Assembly (NCBI GenBank): GCA_029260735.1
Contig: JAJDCR010000014.1
Location: 1-64,000, forward strand
Direction: 5' to 3'
DNA length: 64,000 bases
From: Planctomycetota bacterium
GTDB taxonomy: Bacteria > Planctomycetota > Uabimicrobiia > Uabimicrobiales > Uabimicrobiaceae
Part shown: positions 44,896 through 53,889 of the stretch, piece after piece
Layout of the letters: every line of letters starts with the position of its first letter
Numbering within the stretch: the stretch's first letter is position 1
Program-made: the position numbers and the translations under genes
Notes under the pieces: model-generated
Told to the model about the DNA's origin: nothing
The model's input: the letters and a program-made list of their open reading frames with translations, nothing else
Databases searched by the model: none

Positions 44896-46506
44896 ATGCC
44901 TTTATTTCAAAAAAAACTGGAACTGTTTATTCTATATGTATTGATAGTTTTTTTGGGAGCCACTGTACACGCTGATATCCAAATTTACTTGGCTCCTAAT
45001 GGGGGTTTTAGCCCAGAAAACAACAAACGAACAATTACTTTAAAAGAAGGGATTGTTCCTGCTACCTTAACGAATGCTCTCTTGGAGATGATTGAAAAGA
45101 CAGAGAATGGAGGGCAGATCAATATAGCAATGTATGCCTTTAGTTATGACAAGGTTCAGGATGCTCTTATTGCGGCATCTCGTGATCGACAAATCAAGGT
45201 GAAAGTTATTTTAGATGCTGTCGCTTCATGGACAGTAGAAATTCGAGACATCTTTAAAAAGAAAATTATAGCGGAGCAAAAAGCGGCCCAGGAAGAAGGC
45301 CGAGATTTTCTTTTTCAGTTGAAAGAAATCTATCCTCCCGTTATCGAGGCCCGAAAGAGAACGCGTGTTTTAGATGATGGAACTGTTATCTATGGTACAA
45401 TGCACGAAAAATTTGGCGTTTTCTATAAAAAAGGAAACCCTGTCCCCCTTCATGCTTTTTGTGGAAGTGCCAATGTCTCTAAAGGAGCGGGAGAAATTTT
45501 TGCTGAAAACCGCGTCTTCTTTCATCATGAGCCTGCAGTTGCTCGGCAACTCGCGGAAGAATTTGCTCGACTTTGGAATGAATATGGAACAGCTTTTACG
45601 GATAACTGTGAAAGTGAACGGATGGTCTCTTTTGATTCTAAACTCGCTAGTATTCAAATTGTTTCGAACTCTAAGCCTGTAGATGAGTTTAAGTACCAAC
45701 GTATAGACAATGTTTTAAGCGAAGTTTTGTCGACGGTCGAAAAAAATGGAAGTATTGATGTGGCCATGTTTAGTTTTACCCACTACCGCTTAGCTAGTGC
45801 TATTATCTACCTGGCTTACCGTAATCCTGAAGCAAAAATCAGGATCTTGATGGATCAGACGCAAATTGAAAGTGATGAAAACCACCGAGGTGTTTTGGGC
45901 CAGTTTATTGAAAAAAGCGCTCAAGAAAGAAAACTAACCAATCTAGAAGTTCGTTATAAATGGCGCTCCAATGCTTTTGGCTGGGATGAAGAAAGTAACA
46001 ATCCTCAGTTGATTCACTGGCGTAATTTACTTTTGCATCACAAAGGTGTGGTTGTGAACGGAAAGTTGATGGCTATTGGTAGCTACAACTGGTCAGAGTC
46101 AGCAGAAGAGAGAAACTTTGAAAATGTTATGATTTTTCACGGTCGAACTCCCCAAGAAAAAGAAGTTGTCAACCGTTTTATGGCGGAATATAATTTTATT
46201 TGGGGACGCTTGAAAAGTAAAGATCCTGTAACTAAAAAAGTAGTTCATCCTCAGGTTATAACAGGTGAACATGGACGAATGTTGAAGAAAAAAATAAAGT
46301 CGGCTTATGGAAATGCTCTCTGCCGTAAAATTATGGCTACTTTAGACCGCGCTTTCGAGGGACTGACTGTGGCAGAAATAGCTACTCAGACCGAACTTGC
46401 AAAAGAAGTCGTAGTGACTCAATTGAAGACATTAGTTGAGGCCGATTTGATTTTTGCTGGACAAGCTAAAGATGGTGCTACTCCTAAGTACGCCTTAACA
46501 GATTAG
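44896..46506 (+). CDS. Secreted phospholipase D-like protein with C-terminal winged-helix-like domain
   Basis: A 536-residue protein. Signal peptide about residues 1-27 (ending TVHA). There are two PLD half-sites: HEKFGVFYKKG...HAFCGSANVS near residue 170, and HHKGVVVNGKLMAIGSYNWS near residue 382, each with the HxK or HK pair followed by GS.N.S. The usual aspartate of HxKx4D is not obvious in either, so catalysis is uncertain. The central block ALIAASRDRQIKVKVILDA is the strand-helix of the PLD fold. Residues about 460-536 (KIMATLDRAFEGLTVAEIAT..., then VVTQLKTLVEADLIFAGQ) look like a winged helix, which is odd in an exported protein. GAGGAAA precedes the ATG. Confidence 0.8.
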   Translation: MPLFQKKLELFILYVLIVFLGATVHADIQIYLAPNGGFSPENNKRTITLKEGIVPATLTNALLEMIEKTENGGQINIAMYAFSYDKVQDALIAASRDRQIKVKVILDAVASWTVEIRDIFKKKIIAEQKAAQEEGRDFLFQLKEIYPPVIEARKRTRVLDDGTVIYGTMHEKFGVFYKKGNPVPLHAFCGSANVSKGAGEIFAENRVFFHHEPAVARQLAEEFARLWNEYGTAFTDNCESERMVSFDSKLASIQIVSNSKPVDEFKYQRIDNVLSEVLSTVEKNGSIDVAMFSFTHYRLASAIIYLAYRNPEAKIRILMDQTQIESDENHRGVLGQFIEKSAQERKLTNLEVRYKWRSNAFGWDEESNNPQLIHWRNLLLHHKGVVVNGKLMAIGSYNWSESAEERNFENVMIFHGRTPQEKEVVNRFMAEYNFIWGRLKSKDPVTKKVVHPQVITGEHGRMLKKKIKSAYGNALCRKIMATLDRAFEGLTVAEIATQTELAKEVVVTQLKTLVEADLIFAGQAKDGATPKYALTD

Positions 46507-46607
46507 AGAGCGTGAAACCACGCTAGATATTAACGGATGTTTGTTCTACATTCTCAAAAAGGGCGTTCCTTTTTTGGAGTGTAGATAAGCGTCCGCGGAG
46601 TTTTATT

Positions 46608-47603
46608 ATGTTTAAAGATGAAGCGCAAATTACTGTTCAATCAGGTGACGGAGGAAATGGCTGCGTTTCCTTTCTTCGCGAAAAATTTATGGAGAAAGGA
46701 GGTCCTGATGGAGGAGATGGGGGTAGAGGAGGAGACGTTATTATTCGTGCTGCCCATAATTGCTCCACTCTTCTCGACTTGATTCGGAAGCGTTCTTATG
46801 TTGCCTCTAACGGAAAACAGGGGCAAGGCAAAAATAAATCTGGTCGTTCGGCCTCAAATGTTATCATTCGAGTTCCTATGGGAACAATTATCCGTAATGA
46901 AGATGGCGAAATAGTGGCTGACCTTAAGGAAAATGAAGAAGAAGTTGTTGTGGCTAAGGGAGGGTACGGAGGACGAGGCAATTCTCATTTTGCTACCTCG
47001 ACTCACCAAACTCCTCGCGATGCTGAGGATGGGGCCCCTGGAGAAGAGCATAAACTTTTTTTAGAGCTGAAACTAATTGCTGATGTTGGCTTGGTAGGAT
47101 TTCCTAACGCAGGAAAATCAACTTTTTTATCTCGGGTTTCCGCTGCCCGTCCGAAGATAGGGAGCTATCCTTTTACGACTCTTCAACCTAATCTTGGGAT
47201 AGTCGACCTAGGGGACGAGTTCCGCTTGATTATTGCTGATATTCCTGGAATTCTCGAAGGAGCTCATAAAGGAGTAGGCTTAGGGGATAAGTTCCTTCGC
47301 CATATTGAGAGAACACGTATTCTCTTGTATATGGTTGATATGACTCCTGAACAAGGCAAAAGTCCTCTCGAAACGTGGCAAATTTTGCAAAATGAATTAG
47401 AATCTTATAGCCCTATTTTAGCCAAAAAAACATTTTTAATTGCTGCAAATAAAATGGATATTACAGGGACGGATGAAGTTTTAGAAGAGTTCCAAAAGGA
47501 GTTTTCAGGGCAAATTCATTCTATCTCGGGAGTATCAGGGAAAGGGGTTCCCAAACTTTTACAGTCCTTGGCCCAAGCTTTAAAAGAGATTGAAGAAGAT
47601 TAA
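46608..47603 (+). CDS. obg: GTPase Obg/CgtA
   Basis: A 331-residue protein. The N-terminal Obg fold has glycine-rich GGNGCVSFLREKFMEKGGPD then GGDGGRGGDV, and KGGYGGRGNSHFATST. The G domain begins near residue 160 with GFPNAGKSTFLS (G1), YPFTTLQPNLG (G2), IADIPGILEGAHKGVGLGDK (G3), NKMD (G4) and the HSISGVSGKG G5 region. The OCT domain found in some family members is absent, which is common. Obg binds the 50S ribosomal subunit and links ribosome assembly to growth. GGAG lies before the ATG. Confidence 0.95.
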   Translation: MFKDEAQITVQSGDGGNGCVSFLREKFMEKGGPDGGDGGRGGDVIIRAAHNCSTLLDLIRKRSYVASNGKQGQGKNKSGRSASNVIIRVPMGTIIRNEDGEIVADLKENEEEVVVAKGGYGGRGNSHFATSTHQTPRDAEDGAPGEEHKLFLELKLIADVGLVGFPNAGKSTFLSRVSAARPKIGSYPFTTLQPNLGIVDLGDEFRLIIADIPGILEGAHKGVGLGDKFLRHIERTRILLYMVDMTPEQGKSPLETWQILQNELESYSPILAKKTFLIAANKMDITGTDEVLEEFQKEFSGQIHSISGVSGKGVPKLLQSLAQALKEIEED

Positions 47604-47713
47604 GAAAAATTAATAAAGTTATAAATATGTATAAAACATGTAGTGATTGTTTTTTTATTTTTCATAGTTTTTCAATAAAATATAAAAAACAATTATATTT
47701 ACAGATTTTTAAC

Positions 47714-47742
47714 TTGACAAAGAATTGGTAAAGTTTTATAGT
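47714..47742 (+). promoter_or_regulatory. Sigma70-type promoter upstream of ctpA (distal)
   Basis: TTGACA at 47714-47719 and TATAGT at 47737-47742 with a 17-bp spacer. It is 316 bp before the next start codon, so it gives a long leader or a separate small transcript. Confidence 0.55.
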
Positions 47743-47969
47743 ATTTAACTGGTAGTTATTTTGTTGCTATATGTTGCTGTTTTTTGGGGTAGCGCCTGCT
47801 ACCCTCATTTTTTCATCCCTCCTTTAAGTCTTAATATACCAACTATTAAAGTTCCTCTTATCCTCTTTCTTACCCCCCAAAGTAATCTTTTACTCCACTT
47901 TTCCTCTAAGTCTCTTTTCTATTCTCATTTTTTTGTTATGGTAAAGTTGCGGATTTGTCATTATTTCGA

Positions 47970-47997
47970 TTGCTTTTTTTTCTATTTTTAGTATAAT
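47970..47997 (+). promoter_or_regulatory. Proximal promoter of the S41 protease gene
   Basis: TTGCTT at 47970-47975 and TATAAT at 47992-47997 with a 16-bp spacer, 61 bp before the ATG at 48059. Confidence 0.5.
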
Positions 47998-48058
47998 AAT
48001 CTCGTTGAATTTTTTGGCTTTGGAGCCTTTTTTGCGAAAATTCTAGGGGAATTTTTAT

Positions 48059-49300
48059 ATGCGTAAAAAAATTATTTTTACGGCTTCTCTTACCATCATT
48101 TTTACCACCTTAACATTTGTCATATTAACGGATCTTTTTGCCTATACTTTAGATGCCTACCGAGAAGGGGAGATTATTGCGGAAGTGCGCAATAAAATCC
48201 TCACTTACTATGTTTCAGACACTTCGCCTGATAAGCTCTTAGAAGGAGCTCTCAACGGGATGGTTTCGACTCTTGATGCTTACTCTTCCTATCTAGATAC
48301 CGAAAGGTACAAGCAGATTTTTGAAGGAACCAAAGGAGAGTTCGTCGGGATTGGAATTGAGATTACAATTGAAAATGGTTTTTTAACTGTAATAACTCCC
48401 ATCGATGATTCTCCTGCTGCTAAGTCTGGCATTCTTGCGGGTGATAAAATTCTTGAAATTAACGGAGAATCGGCTGAGCGAATTAGTCTAGACGAAGCTT
48501 TGAAAAGATTACGCGGCGAAATCCAAGAAAAAGTTACCTTAAAGGTTATTCACGAGGGAGAAAAAACTCCTACGGATATAGAGATTATTCGCGATCAAAT
48601 TCAGATTGTCAGTGTCAAGGGTGTTGAAATTATTGAGAGAAAGAATAGTATTGGCTATGTCCGCCTAGTTCGCTTTAACCAAAATAGTGCAAATGAATTG
48701 GAAGAGGCAATCGAAGATTTAAAAGAGCAGGGCATGAAAAAATTGGTTTTGGATCTTCGTTTTAATCCAGGTGGGCTCCTTAACTCTGCTGTTGACATTG
48801 TTGACTTGTTTATTTCTAAAGGGACGATTGTTTATACAAAAGGAAGAGTAACCGCTAGCCATCAAACTTTTCATGCGACAAATTCAACCACTTGGAAGCT
48901 TCCTCTGGCTATTATCATTAATCGAGGAAGTGCCAGTGCTTCCGAGATTGTCGCTGGTGCTCTCCAAGATTATCACCGAGCAATTATAGTCGGCTCCAAA
49001 AGTTTTGGCAAGGGAAGTGTTCAGACAATACTCCCTCTTAAAGATGAGCGTACAGGATTAAAATTAACTACGGCTAGATATTACACACCTTCTGGACGGT
49101 GTATTCAAAAAGAACCAGGGATAGAGGGAGGCATTTTTCCAGATGTTTTGCTTCCTTTAGAACTAGATGAGCAAAGGCAACTTCTTAATTGGTTTGTTTT
49201 ACGCAAAACAGAAGTAGAAGGAGAGCCGTTTGTTGACAAACAGTTATTGAAAGCGATTGAAGCGTTAAACAAAAAATCTGTTTCCTATCAGTTTCGCTAA
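48059..49300 (+). CDS. S41 family C-terminal processing protease (CtpA-type)
   Basis: A 413-residue protein. An N-terminal signal/anchor helix (residues about 5-28) precedes a leader region. The PDZ domain spans about 90-170 (VGIGIEITIENGFLTVITPI, AAKSGILAGDKILEING). The S41 core has FNPGGLLNSAVDIVDLFIS, the catalytic serine in GSASASEIVAGALQDY near residue 296 and the lysine in GSKSFGKGSVQTILPL near 320. It is the standard length for CtpA. It should cleave C-terminal tails of periplasmic proteins. AGGGGA precedes the ATG. gyrA begins 89 bp later on the same strand. Confidence 0.93.
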   Translation: MRKKIIFTASLTIIFTTLTFVILTDLFAYTLDAYREGEIIAEVRNKILTYYVSDTSPDKLLEGALNGMVSTLDAYSSYLDTERYKQIFEGTKGEFVGIGIEITIENGFLTVITPIDDSPAAKSGILAGDKILEINGESAERISLDEALKRLRGEIQEKVTLKVIHEGEKTPTDIEIIRDQIQIVSVKGVEIIERKNSIGYVRLVRFNQNSANELEEAIEDLKEQGMKKLVLDLRFNPGGLLNSAVDIVDLFISKGTIVYTKGRVTASHQTFHATNSTTWKLPLAIIINRGSASASEIVAGALQDYHRAIIVGSKSFGKGSVQTILPLKDERTGLKLTTARYYTPSGRCIQKEPGIEGGIFPDVLLPLELDEQRQLLNWFVLRKTEVEGEPFVDKQLLKAIEALNKKSVSYQFR

Positions 49301-49389
49301 GAATTTATTTTAATAGATTCTAAGTCTCTAAAGCTTTTAGCTATCGAATAAGAATTTAGGCACATGGAAAAATAAATAGAGAGTAATTT

Positions 49390-51945
49390 ATGAGTGAAAA
49401 AAGTAAGCAGTATCCTAGTCTCCGCCTGGAGGATGAACTCAAAACTTCGTATCTAAACTATGCTATGAGCGTTATTGTTTCTCGGGCCTTACCCGATGCT
49501 CGCGATGGCTTGAAGCCTTCTCAGAGAAGGATTCTTGTCGCTATGCGAGATTTGAATCTAGGCCCTTCCTCAAAGTTTCGTAAATGTGCGAAAATTGCTG
49601 GGGATACTTCTGGTAACTACCATCCTCATGGAGAGGCGGTTGTTTACCCTACCCTCGTACGTATGGCTCAAGATTTTAATATGCGTTACACCTTGGTTAA
49701 AGGACAGGGAAATTTTGGGTCTTTAGACGGAGACCCCGCTGCTGCAATGAGGTATACCGAAGCAAAATTGACGGCCTTTAGCACAATGATGATGGAGGAC
49801 ATTGAAAAAGATACTGTAGATTATGTTCCGAACTATGACGAGACACGAACAGAGCCAACGGTACTTCCTTCAAAATTTCCTAACTTTTTAGTTAACGGTG
49901 GCGTTGGAATTGCGGTGGGAATGTCCACCTCTGTTCCTCCAAACAACCTAACGGAAGTTTGTGATGGTATTATAAAGGTGATTGAGGAGCCTGATATTTT
50001 GGTCGAAGACCTCTGCCAAATTATCCCAGGACCTGACTTTCCTACAGGAGCCATTATCTGTGGGAGTTACGACTCAAAAAGCGCCTACACTACAGGCCGC
50101 GGAGGAGTCACCGTTCGTTCACGAGCTCATGTCGAAGAAAAGAAAAATGGGCGCTGTTCTCTTATTTTCTCAGAGATTCCTTACCAGCAAAATAAAGCTA
50201 GAATTATTGAGAGAATTGCCGAGTTGGTCAAAGAAGGAAAACTCATTGGTATCTCTGATGTCCGTGATGAAAGTGGGCGTGATGAGACTGTGCGAATTGT
50301 TGTTGATCTCAAAAGAGGGGAAAACAGCGATGTTATTTTGAACCAACTATTCAAATACACATCTTTGCAAAGCAATTTTTCCATTATTATGCTTTCTTTG
50401 ATAAATGGCCGCCCCAAAACCATTAATATCAAAGAAACGATCGTTTGTTTTATTGAGTTTCGACAAGAAGTGATCCGACGACGCACAGTTTTTCTTTTGG
50501 CAAAGGCGGAAGCCCGTCATCATCTTGTCCAAGGTCTTTTGATTGCTCAACAAAATATTGATGCCGTCATTAAAACCATCCGCCAGTCTTCTGATCCTAA
50601 AGAAGCGAAGGAAGCTCTCCAAAAAAACTGGAATTTGAGTAAAGTCCAAGCGGAAGCTATTATTCAAATGAGACTAGGTACTTTAACTGGTTTGGAACAG
50701 GAAAAACTCAAGGGAGAAAAAGAGTCTCTCGAGTTGGAAATTACAGAGTTCAAAGATATCTTAGGAAACGAAAGCCGTATTTTAGAGATGATCAAAAACG
50801 ACACTCTTGAAATTCGGAACAAGTATGGTGATAGAAGGCGCTCAGAGATAGGTTTGCCGATCAACAATATTAATATTGAAGATATGATTCCAGATGATCA
50901 GTGGGCCGTTCTTGTGACGAATCAAGGCTATTTGAAGCGTATGTCTATTGAGCTTTACCGGAAGCAAAACCGCGGTGGAAGTGGTATCACGGGAGTGGAC
51001 GTCAAAGACGGTGATTTTGTGGAACATTTTTTCATCGCTTCGGCCCACCAATATCTTTTAATCTTCAGCGATCATGGAAAACTTTATTGGCTCAAGGTAT
51101 ACGATATTCCTGAATTCCAACGTTACGCGAAAGGAAGACCCATTGCCAACCTTTTGAACTTAGCCGAAGACGAAACAGTCACTTCTTTGATTCCGGTTAA
51201 AGAATTTGATGACCGTTGGTTGGTTATGGCTACGGAGCAAGGGATTATTAAGAAAACTGCTCTTTCAGCTTTTTCTCGTCCCAATAAAAATGGAATTCGT
51301 GCGATTAATTTAGATGAGGGAAACCGCCTAATCTCTACAGTTTTAACTGACGGTAACCAAGATATTCTGCTCGCTACCAGATTGGGAAGAGCTTGTCGTT
51401 TTCACGAAAAGCAAATGCGTCCTCTTGGCCGGAGCACACGAGGAGTTCGGGGAGTTCGCTTACTCAAAGACGATACACTAATCGGAATGGTCATTGCTGA
51501 TGCTGATCATAGCATTCTCACCATATGTGAAAAAGGATATGGTAAACGTTCCTCTTTTGATTCTTATCGAGTGACAAAAAGAGGGGTTCAAGGAGTGCTT
51601 AACGTAAGACGTTCAGATAAAACCGGAGATGTTATCTCTATTCGCTCGGTTTGTGATGAAGATGAAATTATGATCATCACAAGCAAGGGAATGGTCATAC
51701 GAATGGAAGCCTCTTTGCGTATGCTTTCTCGGGCCACTCAGGGAGTTAGATTAATTCGCCTGAAAGATAACGACAGAGTTGTTTCTGTGGCCAAGTTGGC
51801 CAAAGAGCAACTAGATCAGCTAGATGAAGGCCATGAGGAAGAAGTAGAAGGCGAAGGCGAAGAAACCTCAGAAGTTGCTGTTGTTGGCGCAAGTGCAGAG
51901 GTTCCTGATGTTGATGTTGATGCTGATGCGGATTCGGGAGAGTAG
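49390..51945 (+). CDS. gyrA: DNA gyrase subunit A
   Basis: An 851-residue protein. N-terminal YAMSVIVSRALPDARDGLKP and the active-site tyrosine in AAMRYTEAKLTAFSTMM define the breakage-reunion domain. The C-terminal half has six blade-like repeats of the gyrase pinwheel type, with QNRGGSGITGV in place of the usual QRRGGKG GyrA box. The tail is acidic (EEVEGEGEETSE). At the quinolone pocket the sequence is YHPHGEAVVYP, where E. coli has DSAVYD, so the serine and second aspartate are replaced by alanine and proline. gyrB is not in this window. With GyrB it introduces negative supercoils. Confidence 0.95.
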   Translation: MSEKSKQYPSLRLEDELKTSYLNYAMSVIVSRALPDARDGLKPSQRRILVAMRDLNLGPSSKFRKCAKIAGDTSGNYHPHGEAVVYPTLVRMAQDFNMRYTLVKGQGNFGSLDGDPAAAMRYTEAKLTAFSTMMMEDIEKDTVDYVPNYDETRTEPTVLPSKFPNFLVNGGVGIAVGMSTSVPPNNLTEVCDGIIKVIEEPDILVEDLCQIIPGPDFPTGAIICGSYDSKSAYTTGRGGVTVRSRAHVEEKKNGRCSLIFSEIPYQQNKARIIERIAELVKEGKLIGISDVRDESGRDETVRIVVDLKRGENSDVILNQLFKYTSLQSNFSIIMLSLINGRPKTINIKETIVCFIEFRQEVIRRRTVFLLAKAEARHHLVQGLLIAQQNIDAVIKTIRQSSDPKEAKEALQKNWNLSKVQAEAIIQMRLGTLTGLEQEKLKGEKESLELEITEFKDILGNESRILEMIKNDTLEIRNKYGDRRRSEIGLPINNINIEDMIPDDQWAVLVTNQGYLKRMSIELYRKQNRGGSGITGVDVKDGDFVEHFFIASAHQYLLIFSDHGKLYWLKVYDIPEFQRYAKGRPIANLLNLAEDETVTSLIPVKEFDDRWLVMATEQGIIKKTALSAFSRPNKNGIRAINLDEGNRLISTVLTDGNQDILLATRLGRACRFHEKQMRPLGRSTRGVRGVRLLKDDTLIGMVIADADHSILTICEKGYGKRSSFDSYRVTKRGVQGVLNVRRSDKTGDVISIRSVCDEDEIMIITSKGMVIRMEASLRMLSRATQGVRLIRLKDNDRVVSVAKLAKEQLDQLDEGHEEEVEGEGEETSEVAVVGASAEVPDVDVDADADSGE

Positions 51946-51969
51946 ACTAAAACCCTTGTATACTCTCAG

Positions 51970-52116
51970 GCGTAGCGGACAACCACAAGGGCCCTGCGGG
52001 CAGGCCCTCGCTGTTGTCCCTACAAGGATAACTTCGCTTGACAGGAAATAATTTGGATGTATGTAGGGACAACTACGAGGGCCGTCCGCAAGGACCCTCG
52101 TGGTTGTCCGTTACGC
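51970..52116. repeat. Large palindrome, GTAGGGACAAC family
   Basis: The left half 51970-52024 (GCGTAGCGGACAACCACAAG...) and right half 52062-52116 are inverted copies, and each half is itself palindromic around GGGCC. It follows gyrA and may terminate it. A shorter relative is at 17194-17238. Confidence 0.65.
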
Positions 52117-52177
52117 CTTGTAAAACCCAATTACCAAGAAAAATAAAAGCAATACATCATAAAAGAAAGGGAAAAGA

Positions 52178-52399
52178 ATGAAATCAAAAAAGAAAATAGG
52201 TATTTTGTGGCTAGGGATTTTTATTTTTTTCTTTTTTCTTTCTCAGGATTATCTCTTTATAGAAGAAAATTCTCGTCTGTGGTGGGGAAATTTTCCTTTT
52301 CGGATATACTTCTTTTTTTTCCTTCAGTTGGCTTTTTCTTTGGCTATATTTTTTTTCTGTCAGAGCTATTGGGTTGAGGAGGAATTAAAAGACACATGA
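52178..52399 (+). CDS. Small two-helix membrane protein, likely symporter partner
   Basis: A 73-residue protein with two membrane helices (residues about 8-26 and 41-62). AAAGGG lies before the ATG. The last codons overlap the symporter start by 4 bp (ATGA), so translation is coupled. Small two-helix proteins of the DUF3311/DUF997 kind often precede sodium:solute symporters and are thought to be accessory subunits; I cannot assign the exact family. Confidence 0.65.
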   Translation: MKSKKKIGILWLGIFIFFFFLSQDYLFIEENSRLWWGNFPFRIYFFFFLQLAFSLAIFFFCQSYWVEEELKDT

Positions 52400-53850
52400 G
52401 TAAGCTAGAAATTACTTCGACTATTTTAGCCTTCTATCTTCTGGTAACTTTCCTGATAACCTATTGGGGAAGCAAGAGAAATGAAAATACCCCAGAAGAT
52501 TACTTTCTAGCAGGTCGAAAAATAGGTGCCGTCGTTTTATTTTTTACATTGATTTCGACAAACCTGAGCGCTTTTTTCTTTCTTGGCTTTGCCGGGGCTG
52601 GTTACCGTCTTGGCTATAGCTACTATGGTATTATGACTATGGGCACCTCCCTCATCGCCCTAGCTTTTTATTTCATCGGCCAGAAAACTTGGGCTTTAGG
52701 AAAGAAAAAAGGCTATATCACTCCCCCTGAAATGATCTCTCAAGAACTAAACTATCCTCCTTTGAGAGTTGCTATGGTTTTAGTTATGGTTTTTTTTACT
52801 GTACCTTATATAGCTATCCAACCTATTGGAGCAGGACACATACTCTCGCAAGTTACAGACGGACAAATTCCCTATTTTGTGGGAGCAAGTTCCTTAACTT
52901 TGGTTATTGTCGGCTATGTTTTTGTAGGAGGGATGCGCACAGCTGCTTGGACAGATGTTTTCCAAGGAATTCTCATGTTCTTTTGTATTGCCATAGCTCT
53001 TTTTGCTATAGCGGAAAACTTCGGCGGAATTAGTGAGGCTAACCAGAGGGTTTTTGAAATTCGTCCGGATCTTTTCTCAATGGAAGGAACGAAGGGATAT
53101 TTTACCTCTCGAAAATGGTTTAGTTTCATGCTTCTCTGGCTTTTTTGTGTGCCGATGTTTCCTCAAATGTTCATGCGTTTTTTCACCGCAGAATCTCCTC
53201 GCTCCTTAAAAACAGCCGCGGTTCTTTACCCCTTAGTAACAGCTGTGTTATTTATTTTTCCTATCGCCATAGGGATTATGGGGCATTTAGCTTTTCCTGG
53301 ACTAGAGGGGAAAGAAACAGACAAAATTCTTCCCTTGATGCTTAACCAGTATCTTCCTATTTGGCTTGCAACCACAATCATGGTGGGAGCAGTGGCTGCA
53401 TTTATGTCGACTTTAGATTCCCAACTTTTAGCCTTGAGCTCTATTTTAACTAGAGATTTTTATTTGCCCTTTATTGAGCCCAAAGCTTCTTTAAAGAAAC
53501 AAATTCTTGTGGGAAAGGGTTTTGTTGTCGTTGTTGCTATATTTGGTTTAGCTTTAGCCTATCAACCTCCTGCCACTATATTTAAAATTGCCACGGAAGC
53601 TTTTACAGGTTTGGCAGTTCTTTTTCCTACTGTTGTTGCTGCTTTACATTTGAAGAGAGTTAATCCCCAAAGTTGTTTAATTTCCATTGTTGTGGGAGAG
53701 TTTTTGGTTGTGGCTTTTGCTGCAGAGAAGATCTCTATTTCCTGGGCTTTTGGCTTTCTGCCTGTAATTCCAATAGTGGGAATTTCTACCATGATTATTT
53801 TGTTGGGTTCCTATTTTTTTCCGTCTTATCCAATTAAAAAGTCCAATTAA
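52396..53850 (+). CDS. Sodium:solute symporter (SSS family)
   Basis: A 484-residue protein with about 13 membrane helices. SSS landmarks: NTPEDYFLAGRKIGAVVLFF, FTLISTNLSAFFFLGFAGAG, TAAWTDVFQGILMFF, and MVGAVAAFMSTLDSQLLALSSI (the segment containing the sodium-site serine/aspartate region). It should import an organic solute with Na+; the substrate is unknown. It is the second gene of a five-gene run with a sensor kinase and a solute-binding lipoprotein. The stop codon lies inside a 12-13-bp tandem repeat that runs into the gap before the kinase gene. Confidence 0.92.
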   Translation: MSKLEITSTILAFYLLVTFLITYWGSKRNENTPEDYFLAGRKIGAVVLFFTLISTNLSAFFFLGFAGAGYRLGYSYYGIMTMGTSLIALAFYFIGQKTWALGKKKGYITPPEMISQELNYPPLRVAMVLVMVFFTVPYIAIQPIGAGHILSQVTDGQIPYFVGASSLTLVIVGYVFVGGMRTAAWTDVFQGILMFFCIAIALFAIAENFGGISEANQRVFEIRPDLFSMEGTKGYFTSRKWFSFMLLWLFCVPMFPQMFMRFFTAESPRSLKTAAVLYPLVTAVLFIFPIAIGIMGHLAFPGLEGKETDKILPLMLNQYLPIWLATTIMVGAVAAFMSTLDSQLLALSSILTRDFYLPFIEPKASLKKQILVGKGFVVVVAIFGLALAYQPPATIFKIATEAFTGLAVLFPTVVAALHLKRVNPQSCLISIVVGEFLVVAFAAEKISISWAFGFLPVIPIVGISTMIILLGSYFFPSYPIKKSN

Positions 53851-53885
53851 AAGTCCAATTAAAAGTCCAATTAAAAAGTCTAATT
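53830..53885 (+). repeat. Tandem repeat of CCAATTAAAAAGT units
   Basis: Four and a half units of 12-13 bp (CCAATTAAAAGT type) span the symporter stop codon and the 39-bp gap before the kinase ATG. Each unit carries a TAA in the symporter frame or nearby, so copy-number change would alter the C-terminus and spacing. The kinase ATG has no clear Shine-Dalgarno sequence after it. Confidence 0.75.
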
Positions 53886-53889
53886 CTCT

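Larger units (their letters stand above)
47604..48058. other. Gene-free interval with two promoters
   Basis: 455 bp, strongly AT-rich. It holds consensus-like promoters at 47714-47742 and 47970-47997. An open frame at 47761-47991 is all hydrophobic/cysteine-rich, starts with TTG without ribosome binding site and is not called. No RNA gene recognised, although the first promoter could drive a small RNA. Confidence 0.55.

Noticed and set aside
47761-47991. Open frame of 76 codons upstream of the S41 gene
   Set aside because: It starts with TTG, has no ribosome binding site, and its product is an aromatic/cysteine-rich hydrophobic string typical of AT-rich non-coding DNA.
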